DNA from: CAVYUC01 sp963771595
GTDB lineage: Bacteria > Bacteroidota > Bacteroidia > Bacteroidales > Prolixibacteraceae
Direction: 5' to 3'
Length of the DNA: 64,000 nucleotides
Assembly (NCBI GenBank): GCA_963771595.1
Contig: CAVYUC010000007.1
Location: 310,001-374,000 of the forward strand
Below the pieces are notes generated by a model that ran no database searches, was not told the origin of the DNA, and saw only the letters and a program-made list of their open reading frames with translations. Below, in pieces: positions 27,319 through 36,920 of the stretch (position 1 is the stretch's first letter; each line of letters starts with the position of its first letter). The position numbers and the translations under genes are program-made.

Positions 27319-27373
27319 TGGTTAAGATTTAATTTTTATTATGAATTCTTTATTGAAAAGTTTCCCGTTCCTG

Positions 27374-28030
27374 TTAATTGCCAACCTGCTGTTTCAGCAA
27401 CTTCACGTTGTTCTCGAGCCGTGCAATTGTTGCATCCTTTTCCTTCAACTGTGTTTTCAGTTTCTCGGTTTCCGCCCTCACATTTTTCAGTTCGGTGCGC
27501 AGGGTATTTAGCCGTTCCTCGCTTCTCTGGTTTTCAACCTGTGCGGTTTTCAGTTTATCCTGCAGCGCGTTTATATCATAATTTTTCTGATTTACAGTTG
27601 TAGAACTTTGGGAAAGTTCCTCTTCCAGATTTTCCACCTGCGATTGGAGCTGCCGGATTATTCTGTCTTTATTCTGCACCGCATCGGAAAGTCGCTGTTT
27701 TTCAAAATCGAAGTTGAAACTGGTTGACTGCAGTGATTCCTTTTGCTGATTCAGCTTTTCGTTCAGTGCAAAAACTTCAGAATTCAGGGAATCGATATAA
27801 GTATCTTTGATGGCATTATTTTGCAAAAGTTCGTTTTTCATAGTTTCAAAATCGGCTATCATCGCTTCAATCCGTGCAGCTTTTGCATTATTTTCTGAAA
27901 TAAGCTGACGAACCTTTTCCTCTGCCCGCTGCCTTCCGCTCTGCATTTCCAAAAATTTCTTTTTCGAAACGCATGAACTAAAAATAATAGTAATTGCTGT
28001 TAATAAAAGGACGAAATGCTTGTTAACCAT
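27374..28030 (-). CDS. Coiled-coil lipoprotein
   Basis: Protein of 218 residues. The start is placed at MVNKHFVLLLTAITII because it opens a lipoprotein signal with lipobox SSC near residue 20. The rest is almost entirely alpha-helical coiled coil with heptads rich in Leu, Glu, Lys and Gln (QRAEEKVRQLISENNAKAA, LQSQVENLEEELSQSSTTV, LKEKDATIARLENNVKLLK). No catalytic domain. It probably has a structural or scaffolding role at the inner or outer membrane. The divergent neighbour is another secreted protein. Confidence 0.75.
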   Translation of the reverse strand: MVNKHFVLLLTAITIIFSSCVSKKKFLEMQSGRQRAEEKVRQLISENNAKAARIEAMIADFETMKNELLQNNAIKDTYIDSLNSEVFALNEKLNQQKESLQSTSFNFDFEKQRLSDAVQNKDRIIRQLQSQVENLEEELSQSSTTVNQKNYDINALQDKLKTAQVENQRSEERLNTLRTELKNVRAETEKLKTQLKEKDATIARLENNVKLLKQQVGN

Positions 28031-28174
28031 GATTTTTCTTTTAGATTTTAACAAATATAAGAAATAATAGCTCGTTATAATAACGTTATTAAAAGGTAGG
28101 ATGGTATTAAATTGCTATTTTTATTGAAATTTAATGGATTAAAATACCAGTATAAATGAAAAAAAATGATTGAA

Positions 28175-29299
28175 ATGAAAAAAATATTCTCACTGCTGGT
28201 TTCGGGACTGATTTGTTTAACTGCAGCGGCACAAACAGAAAGTACGATTGTTGAAATTGTAGCTGGTAAAGTTTTAAACGAAATGACGAATGAACCGGTT
28301 TCGTACACCAACATTGGCCTTGAAAACACGCTGATTGGAACAGCCAGCAATGCTGAAGGTAATTTCCAGTTAAAAATTCCAAAAGAAATGGTAGACCGGA
28401 ACATCTATTTTTCGGCAGTTGGTTTTAAAAACGACACATTTCCGGTGTCACAGCTGTTCAATAAAAAATATTCGGTAGTAAAACTCTCTCCAATATCGTA
28501 TGACATTGAAAATGTTGACATCGCCGGCCAATCGAGGGTATTGCAACGGATATTAAGAATGGCGAATGAAAACACACCATACAATTTTATAGCTGGCCCG
28601 GTCAATTTTATTTGCAGTTTTAAAACCACCAAAACAATAAACGACAGTGCAACTTCGGTGCAAAATGCAAATGTGCTGATTTACGATAAAACCGGCTATT
28701 CCAATCCTTCGAGACTTGACGCTTATAAATGGCGGAATTATTCAGTAAAAATGCAGGAACCTTCTCCGTCCGGGTATAGTTTTTCGGGCAGCATTACTCA
28801 TCTCGATGATATTTTAGAACTTGATTTGGTGCGCACGGCCTCGTCGGTTCTCGATCCTGCCATTCTCAACCGGTTTGATTTGAAAATTAAAGAAGAAACG
28901 AAAGTGGATGGCAGTCCGGCATGGATAATTTCGTTCAAGGAACCAAAGCCAACTTTGAGCGGCTCCTGCGATTTTTACGCTACACTATACGAAGGGGAAA
29001 TCACCATCACAAAAGATGATTATTCTGTGAAAAAAATTACAGCAAAAGCCAGAGCTCCGCTTAGCAACCGGCAGGGAAAATCGTTGGCTGTGGGAACTCC
29101 GGGCCAAAACCAATTCAAAAATGTAGAGTATGATTTTACCGTGGCTTATTCCAATTTAAAACCCGATTATTTTTTGCTTAACCGCACTTACGAAACGGGG
29201 GGAAATAAAATAAAAGAACAGCTTAACCTGGTGGTAAAACAGGTACAAACCACCAATGTTACCGCTGTTTCCAGCCGCGATTATTTTCCGGCTGAATAA
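28175..29299 (+). CDS. Carboxypeptidase-regulatory-like domain protein, secreted
   Basis: Protein of 374 residues. The start at 28175 (MKKIFSLLVSGLICLTAAAQ) gives a clean signal peptide; an ATG three codons upstream is an alternative. The N-terminal domain is CarboxypepD_reg-like (AGKVLNEMTNEPVSYTNIGL, GTASNAEGNFQLKIP). The C-terminal 250 residues form a beta-rich domain (WIISFKEPKPTLSGSCDFYA, GEITITKDDYSVKKITAKAR) seen in many unannotated Bacteroidota proteins. Function unknown. A strong terminator follows. Confidence 0.8.
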   Translation: MKKIFSLLVSGLICLTAAAQTESTIVEIVAGKVLNEMTNEPVSYTNIGLENTLIGTASNAEGNFQLKIPKEMVDRNIYFSAVGFKNDTFPVSQLFNKKYSVVKLSPISYDIENVDIAGQSRVLQRILRMANENTPYNFIAGPVNFICSFKTTKTINDSATSVQNANVLIYDKTGYSNPSRLDAYKWRNYSVKMQEPSPSGYSFSGSITHLDDILELDLVRTASSVLDPAILNRFDLKIKEETKVDGSPAWIISFKEPKPTLSGSCDFYATLYEGEITITKDDYSVKKITAKARAPLSNRQGKSLAVGTPGQNQFKNVEYDFTVAYSNLKPDYFLLNRTYETGGNKIKEQLNLVVKQVQTTNVTAVSSRDYFPAE

Positions 29300-29327
29300 A
29301 TCGTTATCTGCCGGAGAAAACTAAAAA

Positions 29328-29359
29328 TGCCTTCTGCAAAACTGCAAAAGGCATTTTTT
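29328..29359 (+). terminator. Rho-independent terminator
   Basis: TGCCTT-TGCA pairs with TGCA-AAGGCA around an AAAC loop (29328-29353), followed by six T. It lies about 28 bases after the carboxypeptidase-regulatory-like gene and can also end transcription of the convergent adaptor gene. Confidence 0.85.
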
Positions 29360-29377
29360 ATTTATCTGTATTAGGGA

Positions 29378-30673
29378 TTATTCCGCCTTGAATAGTTCAT
29401 CCTGCGACACCACCTTCACCTGCATGCTGTCTTTCAGGGTTTTGTTAATTGCATTGTACGGCGCAACAACAATCTCATCTCCGGCTTGCAATCCTTCCCT
29501 GATTTCGATACTCGAATTATCCTGAATACCGGTTTTAACATCCACCTGGTTTACAATACCACTTTTTTGCACAAAAACCACCTCTTTCCGTTCTTCACGT
29601 TCTGCTGTTAAAGCATTCTCATCTTCAGTGTTTTGCTTTGGCCTGGCTTTTTCATCCACCAGCCGTGTGGTTACAGCCGAAATAGGAACGGAAAGAACAT
29701 TCAACCTGGTTTCGGTAAGAATGTCAACCGTGGCCGACATTCCTGGCCGGAAAGGATAAATATTGCCGGAGGTTGAATCAATTAAATCGGCATAGGAATC
29801 GTGCAGCAGAAAAACCTTCACATCGAAATTTGTAACCTGGTCGGTTGCAGTGCCGGCAACACTTGCTGAATTTGCAATTTCGGTTACCAACCCTTTGAAT
29901 TTGCGCTGAAAATAAGCATCCACTTCAACAAGCGCCGTATCACCAAGAGCCACTTTCACAATATCGTTTTCATTTACTTCCACCTGAACTTCCATGCGAT
30001 CCAAATCTGCCACCACCATCATTTCGGTACCTGCGTACATGTTTGTCCCAACCACACGTTCACCCTTTTCAACATTTAAGGCCGAAATTGTACCTGAAAT
30101 GGGGGCATAAATTTTTGTTTTGGTCAGCTGTTCGCGGGCTTCCGAAACCGATGCTTCGGCGCTTTTAACCGAAAATTCAGCCGCTCTTACTTCAGCCTGT
30201 GCCACTTTATATGAAGCATCGGCCGATTCGAATTCAGAAACAGGAATGGCGCCGCTGTCGTGCAGCTGTTTGGCTCTTTTATAGGCCATTTCGCGCTCTA
30301 TCTGCTGTGCCTCGGCCTGCGCCAGCCGGGCTTTTGACGAATTGAGGGCAGCCTCCGCGCGATTCAGTGCCGATACATACATATCCGGTTTAATTACACA
30401 CAGCGGATCGCCGGCATTTACCTCATTCCCTTCTTCGACATACAACTGGATAATTTCTCCCGAAACATCGGGACTGATTTTCACTTCTGTTTCCGGCTGA
30501 ATTTTCCCGTTGGCAGTAATAAACTCGGTGAGTGTTTTACTTTCAACAGTTTCGGTTGAAACACTGATGGTGTAATCCTGGCCGAACCAGCCCTTTTTTT
30601 TGCCAACAACCAGCAAAATGATTACTATAATCAGTATTCCGATTGCAATGGGTAATATCCTGTTTTTCTTCAT
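29378..30673 (-). CDS. RND/ABC efflux periplasmic adaptor (HlyD family)
   Basis: Membrane-fusion protein of 431 residues. The start at MKKNRILPIAIGI gives an N-terminal membrane anchor (IAIGILIIVIILLVVG). Domains follow the usual order: barrel-sandwich half (VSGEIIQLYVEEGNEVNAGDPLCVI), a long coiled-coil hairpin (ALNRAEAALNSSKARLAQAEAQQ), the second lipoyl half (IYAPISGTISALNVEKGERV), then beta-barrel and membrane-proximal parts (IEIREGLQAGDEIVVAPY). The transporter and channel that would complete the pump are not adjacent; only aspartate kinase lies upstream. It converges on the terminator at 29328. Confidence 0.9.
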   Translation of the reverse strand: MKKNRILPIAIGILIIVIILLVVGKKKGWFGQDYTISVSTETVESKTLTEFITANGKIQPETEVKISPDVSGEIIQLYVEEGNEVNAGDPLCVIKPDMYVSALNRAEAALNSSKARLAQAEAQQIEREMAYKRAKQLHDSGAIPVSEFESADASYKVAQAEVRAAEFSVKSAEASVSEAREQLTKTKIYAPISGTISALNVEKGERVVGTNMYAGTEMMVVADLDRMEVQVEVNENDIVKVALGDTALVEVDAYFQRKFKGLVTEIANSASVAGTATDQVTNFDVKVFLLHDSYADLIDSTSGNIYPFRPGMSATVDILTETRLNVLSVPISAVTTRLVDEKARPKQNTEDENALTAEREERKEVVFVQKSGIVNQVDVKTGIQDNSSIEIREGLQAGDEIVVAPYNAINKTLKDSMQVKVVSQDELFKAE

Positions 30674-30769
30674 TTTGGAATAGTTTTGCTTTAAATAAGT
30701 CAATTAAGCGTCGCTAAAATTACAATAAATTGTTACTCAAGCGGAATTAATCATCACTAAACTTCAATT

Positions 30770-32020
30770 TTATTCTTTTACAAGCATTCGTGCCGTTAAC
30801 CTGCTGTGCTGTTCCAGGTAAATATCCTTTTCCTTCACCATCCAATCCAGCACTTCTTCGGTATAATGCCTGATTGTAATCAATGTTAAACCTGTGTTAT
30901 ACCGAATACTGTAAAATACCGACAATTGGTGGATAATATCACCCAAATCTGATTCCGGCGCATCCAGCACAAGGTTCAGGTCGATTGCCGACTGCTGCAT
31001 TAACGTTACTTTTATATGTTTCTTCAGCAAAAAATTAACAACCCTTTCAATATCGGGAATGCTGATAAATGAAAAATCTTTTGGCGACAAAGTAATCAGG
31101 ATTAGGTTTTCCTTTTCGATGAAAATTGGCGGCAAATCAATTTTATGATCAATTTTATGAACAACCGTCCCCTGATCGTCGGGAGATATAAATGATTTAA
31201 CAAGCAGCGGAATATTCTTGTTGTGCAGTGGTTTCATTGTTTTCGGATGAATAATCTGCGCGCCGGAATGTGTCATTTCCACCGCTTCGCGATAGGATAA
31301 ATCGGCAATTCGTACGGCATCCTTCATTTTTTTCGGATCAGCGCTTAGCACACCCGAAACATCTTTCCAGAAGGTGACACTTTCAGCATTGAGGATATTT
31401 CCCAGAATTCCGGCAGTAAAATCAGAACCTTCGCGGCCCAGAGTTGTGGTAAGATTTGACGAAGTTGAACCAATGAATCCCTGCGTTATAAAAACAAGGT
31501 TGGTTGCAAAATCAAAAGCCTGCTGCGATAATTTTTCTGTCAGTTCCCAGTCGATTGACGCGTCCCGGTAATTATCATCGGTACGTATGCAGTTTCTGAC
31601 ATCCACCCAAATATTTTCAATCCCGGCAGAATTTAAATATTCACTTACAATTCGTGTAGAAACCAGCTCGCCAAAACTCACTACCTGGTCGTATTCAAAA
31701 TCAAAATCGAGAGAAGGCTGTTTTTTCAGTTTTAATTCGAGTTCAGAAAAAAACGTAACAACAGATTCCGGAACTGCGGCTCCATTAAAAAGAATGCTGC
31801 AAATTTCGAGATGATAACTTTTAAACTGTCCGAAAATTTCCCACTTTTCATCGCTTTTATTAAAGTAAGCATTTACCAGATTTTCAAGTAAATTGGTGGT
31901 TTTTCCCATAGCAGAAATTACCACAACCAGCTTTTCGGAATTTTGCCGCAATATGCGACCAACATTTTTTACGGCATCCGCATTTTTCACCGATGCACCG
32001 CCAAATTTGTAAACTTTCAT
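30770..32020 (-). CDS. lysC: Aspartate kinase
   Basis: Monofunctional aspartokinase of 416 residues that makes aspartyl phosphate, the first step to Lys, Met and Thr. The N-terminal KFGGASVKNADAV is the phosphate-binding signature, FTAGILGNILNAESVTFWKDVSGVLSADPKK the catalytic core, and SYREAVEMTHSGAQIIHPKTM the conserved distal segment. Two ACT-like halves form the C-terminus (LITLSPKDFSFISIPDIERV and the MQQSAIDLNLVLD part), so feedback control by an amino acid is likely. It ends in a short tail with no homoserine dehydrogenase domain. Confidence 0.93.
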   Translation of the reverse strand: MKVYKFGGASVKNADAVKNVGRILRQNSEKLVVVISAMGKTTNLLENLVNAYFNKSDEKWEIFGQFKSYHLEICSILFNGAAVPESVVTFFSELELKLKKQPSLDFDFEYDQVVSFGELVSTRIVSEYLNSAGIENIWVDVRNCIRTDDNYRDASIDWELTEKLSQQAFDFATNLVFITQGFIGSTSSNLTTTLGREGSDFTAGILGNILNAESVTFWKDVSGVLSADPKKMKDAVRIADLSYREAVEMTHSGAQIIHPKTMKPLHNKNIPLLVKSFISPDDQGTVVHKIDHKIDLPPIFIEKENLILITLSPKDFSFISIPDIERVVNFLLKKHIKVTLMQQSAIDLNLVLDAPESDLGDIIHQLSVFYSIRYNTGLTLITIRHYTEEVLDWMVKEKDIYLEQHSRLTARMLVKE

Positions 32021-32133
32021 ATTCTTTTAGTTGTTCAATAAAACAAAACTACGGATTTATTATTCAACCATTTTAATTGAAGTGAATCAGAAAAGTTTTT
32101 TGAAGATAATTTATTAATGCTAACTGAAAAATA

Positions 32134-33075
32134 ATGACAGACGGGTTATTTAATTTCAAATTAAACAACGGAATAACAATGCCTGCCTTTGGATTGGGAG
32201 TTTTAGGACTGAATAAAGGCAGTAAAACTGAACGAGCGGTAAAAACCGCTTTGTTAAATGGATACCGCAGCATCGACACAGCATCAGCTTATCATAACGA
32301 AGAAGGCGTTGCAAAAGGAATAAAAGCAAGTGGTATTCCGCGTGAAAAAATTTTTATAACCTCGAAACTCGACAATAACGATCAGGGATATAAAAATGCA
32401 AAAGAGGCTTTTAAAAGAACGATAAAAAAACTGCAAACAAATTATCTCGACCTTTATTTGATCCACTGGCCTAAAGGAAAAAAATCACTGGAATCATGGA
32501 AAGCCATGGAGGAATTACACGAAGAGGGTAAAATACGTGCCATTGGTGTCAGTAATTTCGATATTCACCATCTAGATTTTTTTCTGCCTGAATGCCGAAT
32601 AAAACCTGCAGTAAACCAGGTGGAGTTGCATCCTGAATATCAAAGGCCGGAGTTACATGAATATTGTAAACAACATAACATTCAGATAGAAGCATGGAGT
32701 CCGTTAATGCAAGGCCGCGTGATCGAAGTTCCGGAAATTAAAAAATTAGCTGAAAAATACGGCAAAAGTCCTGTTCAGATTGTTCTGCGATGGAATATAC
32801 AAAAGGAAATAGTTACTATACCAGGATCCGGAAATCCATCAGAAATTATATCCAATGCTAAAATAATGGATTTTGAGTTAGAGGAAAAAGATATTGCAAT
32901 AATGAACGCACTGGATAAAAACAAACCAATTATTCCACGGAGGGAAAGACTTTTGTACCTTTGGGAAATGATGAAAAAACAAGGGGCGAATAAGACTTTA
33001 CTTTCACTGGCGTTTAAAACCATTGGCGATAAGTTCAAAACCAATCAAAATGCTTCTGCAAAGGCAGCTGTCTGA
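32134..33075 (+). CDS. Aldo/keto reductase, copy 1
   Basis: NADPH-dependent aldehyde/ketone reductase of 313 residues. The catalytic tetrad is visible: Asp and Tyr in SIDTASAYHNEEG, Lys in ITSKLDNND and His in YLIHWPKGKK. The cofactor-binding end is VTIPGSGNPSEIISNAKI. It is clearly a paralogue of the next gene, which starts 77 bases later, but has an extra C-terminal extension of about 40 residues ending in NQNASAKAAV. Likely to detoxify aldehydes or reduce 2,5-diketo-gluconate-type sugars. The substrate is not defined. Confidence 0.9.
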   Translation: MTDGLFNFKLNNGITMPAFGLGVLGLNKGSKTERAVKTALLNGYRSIDTASAYHNEEGVAKGIKASGIPREKIFITSKLDNNDQGYKNAKEAFKRTIKKLQTNYLDLYLIHWPKGKKSLESWKAMEELHEEGKIRAIGVSNFDIHHLDFFLPECRIKPAVNQVELHPEYQRPELHEYCKQHNIQIEAWSPLMQGRVIEVPEIKKLAEKYGKSPVQIVLRWNIQKEIVTIPGSGNPSEIISNAKIMDFELEEKDIAIMNALDKNKPIIPRRERLLYLWEMMKKQGANKTLLSLAFKTIGDKFKTNQNASAKAAV

Positions 33076-33152
33076 TATGGCATAAATCTGCTTTATAAAG
33101 GAAATTTTCTGAATTAATTTAGCCTGCTCTGCTTCACAAAAAATAATTAATT

Positions 33153-33977
33153 ATGGATTTAAAATCGACAACAAAACTGAACAATGACGTGGAAATGCCC
33201 TGGTTCGGATTGGGTGTTTTTCGAGCCGAAGAAGGAAAAGAAGTGGAAACTGCGGTTAAAACAGCCCTCGAAAACGGATACCGGCTCATTGACACTGCCG
33301 CTGTTTACCAAAACGAGAAAGGGGTTGGAAACGCCATCCGGGAAAGTAAGGTGCCGCGCGAAGAAATTTTTCTTACATCAAAAGTGTGGAACAGTGACCA
33401 GGGATATGATTCAACAATAAAAGCATTTGAAAAAAGCCTTGAAAAACTGCAAACCGATTACCTTGACTTGTACCTCATCCACTGGCCAAAAGGAAAAAAA
33501 TCGGTAGAAACATGGAAAGCAATGCAGGAATTGTACAAAAAAGGGAAAATAAAAGCTATTGGTGTGAGTAATTTCCTGGTACACCATCTTGATGATTTTT
33601 TACCCGAATGTCAAGTTTTACCGGCAGTTAACCAGGTGGAGTTTCATCCGGAACTGATTCAGCCCGATTTGCTCGAATATTGCCAAAAGAAAAACATTCA
33701 GCTGGAAGCATGGAGCCCGATTATGAAAGGCCGTGTCACTGAAATTTCGGTGATGAAAGCACTGGCTGCAAAATATGGGAAAACGCCTGTTCAGGTTGTG
33801 CTGCGATGGGATATTCAAAAAGGCGTGGTGACCATTCCAAAATCAGTTACACCGGAAAGAATAATCTCCAATTCCGATATTTTCGATTTTGAACTGAGCC
33901 AGGAGGATATGGCAAAAATAGACCGCCTCGATAAAAACGGACGGATTGGTTTTCATCCTGATGAAATTACATTTTAA
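33153..33977 (+). CDS. Aldo/keto reductase, copy 2
   Basis: Aldo/keto reductase of 274 residues, the standard length of the 2,5-diketo-D-gluconate reductase-like group. Tetrad residues lie in LIDTAAVYQNEKG, TSKVWNSDQGY and DLYLIHWPKGKK. IPKSVTPERIISNSDIFDF is the NADPH-binding end. It shares long identical stretches with copy 1 (YLDLYLIHWPKGKKS, KAIGVSNF), so the pair arose by tandem duplication. Possibly useful against methylglyoxal, since methylglyoxal synthase is 2.5 kb away, but that is only suggestive. Confidence 0.92.
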   Translation: MDLKSTTKLNNDVEMPWFGLGVFRAEEGKEVETAVKTALENGYRLIDTAAVYQNEKGVGNAIRESKVPREEIFLTSKVWNSDQGYDSTIKAFEKSLEKLQTDYLDLYLIHWPKGKKSVETWKAMQELYKKGKIKAIGVSNFLVHHLDDFLPECQVLPAVNQVEFHPELIQPDLLEYCQKKNIQLEAWSPIMKGRVTEISVMKALAAKYGKTPVQVVLRWDIQKGVVTIPKSVTPERIISNSDIFDFELSQEDMAKIDRLDKNGRIGFHPDEITF

Positions 33978-33988
33978 AGCAGAACCGG

Positions 33989-34693
33989 TTACTCCATCCA
34001 AAACCTGTTCCGGCTGAATATTTTTCGCGACCAGTAAACAAAGGGTGTATCGGCAACGGCAACAATCCATTTCAAAAAGTAGGTGGTAATAAAAACCTCT
34101 GCAAGCATTGCGGTTTCAAATACATTGTAAAAAGCAATAACAACAAAAACCACACTATCGATTAGTTGGGAAATCATTGTGCTCAGGTTGTTGCGTATCC
34201 AGAGCTGGTGGTCTTTCGGGAAACGTTTTTTCCAAAAGTGAAATGCCCACACATCGTGCCGCTGCGATAAAAGATAGGCAATTAAACTCGCCACTGCAAT
34301 CCGGGGCATTAGATTAAAAATAGTGCTTGTTGCCTCATGCGCTGTTGCAGCAAATTCATCGCCTTTTAATGGCAGGAACAACAATGCCATATTCATTAAC
34401 AATGTCATGGAAATGAGGCTGAAAAAGCCAATCCACACCGCTTTTTTTGCTTCCTTTTTTCCATAATTTTCCGACAAAATATCGGTAACCAAAAAAGAAG
34501 TGGCATAAACAATGTTTCCCAGAGTGGCTACCAGCCCAAATAATTCGACCGTTTGAATGACCTGTATGTTTGCAACAATCACCGAAATGGGAATCCACAT
34601 GATTAATCCCCATTTTCCAAAAAATTTGTAGGCTAAAATTATCAGGAAAAAATTGGCCAGTAGCATAACCAGCCATAACAATTCGTTTTGCAT
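33989..34693 (-). CDS. yhhQ: Queuosine precursor transporter (YhhQ family)
   Basis: Inner-membrane protein of 234 residues with about six helices. The family (COG1738) imports 7-cyano-7-deazaguanine, the queuosine precursor. Characteristic stretches are VATLGNIVYATSFLVTDILSENYGKKEAKKAVW, SQRHDVWAFHFWKK, WIRNNLSTMISQLIDSVVFV and FLKWIVAVADTPFVYW. It ends 12 bases from the convergent aldo/keto reductase. The IS4 element sits 58 bases upstream of its start and may have displaced its native promoter. Confidence 0.92.
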   Translation of the reverse strand: MQNELLWLVMLLANFFLIILAYKFFGKWGLIMWIPISVIVANIQVIQTVELFGLVATLGNIVYATSFLVTDILSENYGKKEAKKAVWIGFFSLISMTLLMNMALLFLPLKGDEFAATAHEATSTIFNLMPRIAVASLIAYLLSQRHDVWAFHFWKKRFPKDHQLWIRNNLSTMISQLIDSVVFVVIAFYNVFETAMLAEVFITTYFLKWIVAVADTPFVYWSRKIFSRNRFWME

Positions 34694-34751
34694 TTTTTTA
34701 TTTTTTCCCGCAGGGTGATGGAACCTGCGGCTGATTTATACATTTATAATT

Positions 34752-36230
34752 CAATGTCGTTTAGTTAAGGATTGTTCATAATCGTTTGTAATTCATTGAG
34801 TAAGTTTTCTTCGGTCGTTTTTTTCGTTCAAAACTTCGTCCGGGGCGGACAATTTCACGGGTGTTCTCTACTATATTGTCGAAAGCCTCCAACGCCCTCT
34901 CGTATTTCCTTTTTATTACCACCCCAATCAAAATGTCTTGTGTCATCGACAAAGCATTGGTACGATTTATCTTTTGCGCGTGTTTACGCTTTTCGTCTGC
35001 ACGATATTCCGCAACAACCTTTTCTTCAATAGGGTGTGCATAAGCTGCACAAAGTGTCATCAGGAAAACTTTGGCGAAGAAATCCTGTTTTACCGCCCTT
35101 GCTGTTTTCCCAGAGAAATCCTCTAACTCAACCCGGTTTTTCAACAGTTTATAGGCCTCTTCTTCGTTCCAGCGATAGTGGTAAAGTTGCTCAAAATCTT
35201 CATATACATATTTTTCTGTACCGGTCAGCGAAGTACAAAGTATCTCTTTTTCTCCGTTTTCCAGTTCTACTTTTACCAACCTACACTGGATGGTGGCATC
35301 CACCATGTGGGGGAAGGCAGCCAGTTTCTTGCGGTCTTTTTTGGGCAGGGTAAAAGAAACAATCCGTTCTTTTTCATCGCTTTCTGTAAATTCCTTGACC
35401 TTGAGCCACCAATCTTCTTTCAACCGCACACAAAATTCTATTCCTTTGGCTTTGAGTAAAAACAATAGCCAAAAACACGGATAACCCCTGTCAAGCAACA
35501 ACATATCTCCTGCTTTGACTTTGTCCAGATGCTGGAGAAGCAAGTCGCGTTCGCTGGATGAATAGGGCGCAAGTTTGCTGTCGATGGTTATCTGGTTCAA
35601 CACATCGTAAAGCATCGAGCCCATGGCCAAAGAGCGCGGGCTGTCAGCTTTCGGCCCAAATTTGTGCTGCCCGAATTCTTCAATGATACTTGGGTGGTTT
35701 GGCAAAACCAGTCTCGTACCATCTACCGCTAACGTTCGCATCCCATACCACACGTAATATTCCGCATCTTCATAAAAAGTCTCCGCGGTAACTTCGTTTA
35801 ACCGCTCAAATGCCCACGGGTTCAGCTTGGCACGCGCCTGGGTGAATGCCCCCTTGGTCACTTCCCTAATCTTGAAATCACTATTGGAAACCGCCTTGAA
35901 GAAACTATCAAGTTCGCGTTGAATAGAACTTTTAAACATGATGATGATGACAATTAAATTTTTTAGCGAAAGTTTTCTGTTCCGAGAAAATACCCCTGAA
36001 AGGCCATCTTTTGAACGGCTCTTAAACTTCTCATTTTCAAGTTCATTTGATATTTTTTTAGATAATTTTTCTCGATAAAACCTTTTTGGATTGATACTTG
36101 GGTTATCCCCTATATACCCTTACAAAATAAGCAACAAAGGGCAAATTACAAACTTTTCAATGAACTATTTTCTGCCAAAACATCAATAAAATCAAGCCTT
36201 TTAGCTATTTTTGTTAACTAAACGACATTG
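34752..36230 (-). mobile_element. Complete IS4-family insertion sequence, 1479 bp
   Basis: The terminal inverted repeats share CAATGTCGTTTAGTTAA: the left end starts at 34752, and the right end is its complement finishing at 36230. They resemble IS4 ends. The element is flanked by the 10-base duplication ATTTATAATT at 34742-34751 and 36231-36240. Perfect repeats and an intact transposase gene indicate a recent insertion. Between the transposase start and the right end lie about 290 AT-rich non-coding bases. Confidence 0.93.
34776..35939 (-). CDS. IS4-family DDE transposase
   Basis: Transposase of 387 residues, intact. The DDE core is spread along the protein: the first Asp in LAVDGTRLVLP, the second in LLLDRGYPCFW, and the Glu in the IS4 YREK signature (YHYRWNEEEAYKLLKNR fits Y-2-R-3-E-6-K). 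N-terminal FTQARAKLNPWAFERLNEV is the usual DNA-binding entry of the family. It is the only gene within the element. Confidence 0.95.
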   Translation of the reverse strand: MFKSSIQRELDSFFKAVSNSDFKIREVTKGAFTQARAKLNPWAFERLNEVTAETFYEDAEYYVWYGMRTLAVDGTRLVLPNHPSIIEEFGQHKFGPKADSPRSLAMGSMLYDVLNQITIDSKLAPYSSSERDLLLQHLDKVKAGDMLLLDRGYPCFWLLFLLKAKGIEFCVRLKEDWWLKVKEFTESDEKERIVSFTLPKKDRKKLAAFPHMVDATIQCRLVKVELENGEKEILCTSLTGTEKYVYEDFEQLYHYRWNEEEAYKLLKNRVELEDFSGKTARAVKQDFFAKVFLMTLCAAYAHPIEEKVVAEYRADEKRKHAQKINRTNALSMTQDILIGVVIKRKYERALEAFDNIVENTREIVRPGRSFERKKRPKKTYSMNYKRL

Positions 36231-36283
36231 ATTTATAATTCATTGTTTTGTCCCTGAAACAAATGTTCAGGAACCAAAAACTA

Positions 36284-36757
36284 TTACGTTAAATCCACTT
36301 CCCGGGTAATATAACCAGCGTAGTCTTTCAACGCGGGCATATAACTTTCGTGAAAAAGGCTTGAAGAAACAATAAAATCGGCCGTTGAACGGTTCGATGC
36401 GGTAGGAATATTGTACAAAACAGTAATTCTCAGCAGCGCTTTTACGTCAACATCATGCGGTTGCGGCTGCATCGGATCCCAGAAAAATATCAGGATATCC
36501 ACATCTCCTTCAACAATCATTGCCCCAAGCTGCTGGTCGCCACCCAGCGGTCCCGATTTAAGGCGTGTAATAGTTGGCGGAACCGCATTGTTTTCGAGGC
36601 ATTTCAGCGCAAGTGTTTCTTCTACAAGTTTTCCGGTTGTTCCGGTGCAAATTAAATCGTGCTGGACGAGTTCCATCCAGTTAAACGAAACCCATTCTAT
36701 AATATCCTTCTTTCGGTTATCGTGAGCTACAATTGCTATACTTTTTTTCTTTTTCAT
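36284..36757 (-). CDS. mgsA: Methylglyoxal synthase
   Basis: Converts dihydroxyacetone phosphate to methylglyoxal and phosphate, a bypass that relieves phosphorylated-sugar stress. The 157-residue protein has the family signatures: AIVAHDNRKKDIIEWV with the phosphate-contacting residues, CTGTTGKLVEE, RLKSGPLGGDQQLGAMIVEGDVDILIFFWDP with the catalytic Asp, and IPTASNRSTADFIV. It lies downstream of phosphoglucosamine mutase on the same strand, 163 bases apart. The IS4 element lies beyond its 3' end. Confidence 0.95.
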   Translation of the reverse strand: MKKKKSIAIVAHDNRKKDIIEWVSFNWMELVQHDLICTGTTGKLVEETLALKCLENNAVPPTITRLKSGPLGGDQQLGAMIVEGDVDILIFFWDPMQPQPHDVDVKALLRITVLYNIPTASNRSTADFIVSSSLFHESYMPALKDYAGYITREVDLT

Positions 36758-36920
36758 GTTTTCGGTTACTCAGATTTTGTTTCCCCTCTGAAAACAGCAT
36801 CCTGATTTCAAGAGGCAAATGTATTTATTCCCTCTGCCGAAAGAACAAGATTTAAAACATTGAACAGCAAATGTTTATTTTAAATTAACGTTGAACTGAA
36901 TTTTTTAGCCGCAAACGACC

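Noticed and set aside
32134..33977. Aldo/keto reductases as part of the fucose or arabinose pathways
   Set aside because: They lie far from both clusters and have generic motifs; no evidence ties them to either sugar.
35036..35353. A 105-codon plus-strand frame inside the IS element
   Set aside because: Antisense to the intact IS4 transposase; IS4 elements normally carry one gene.
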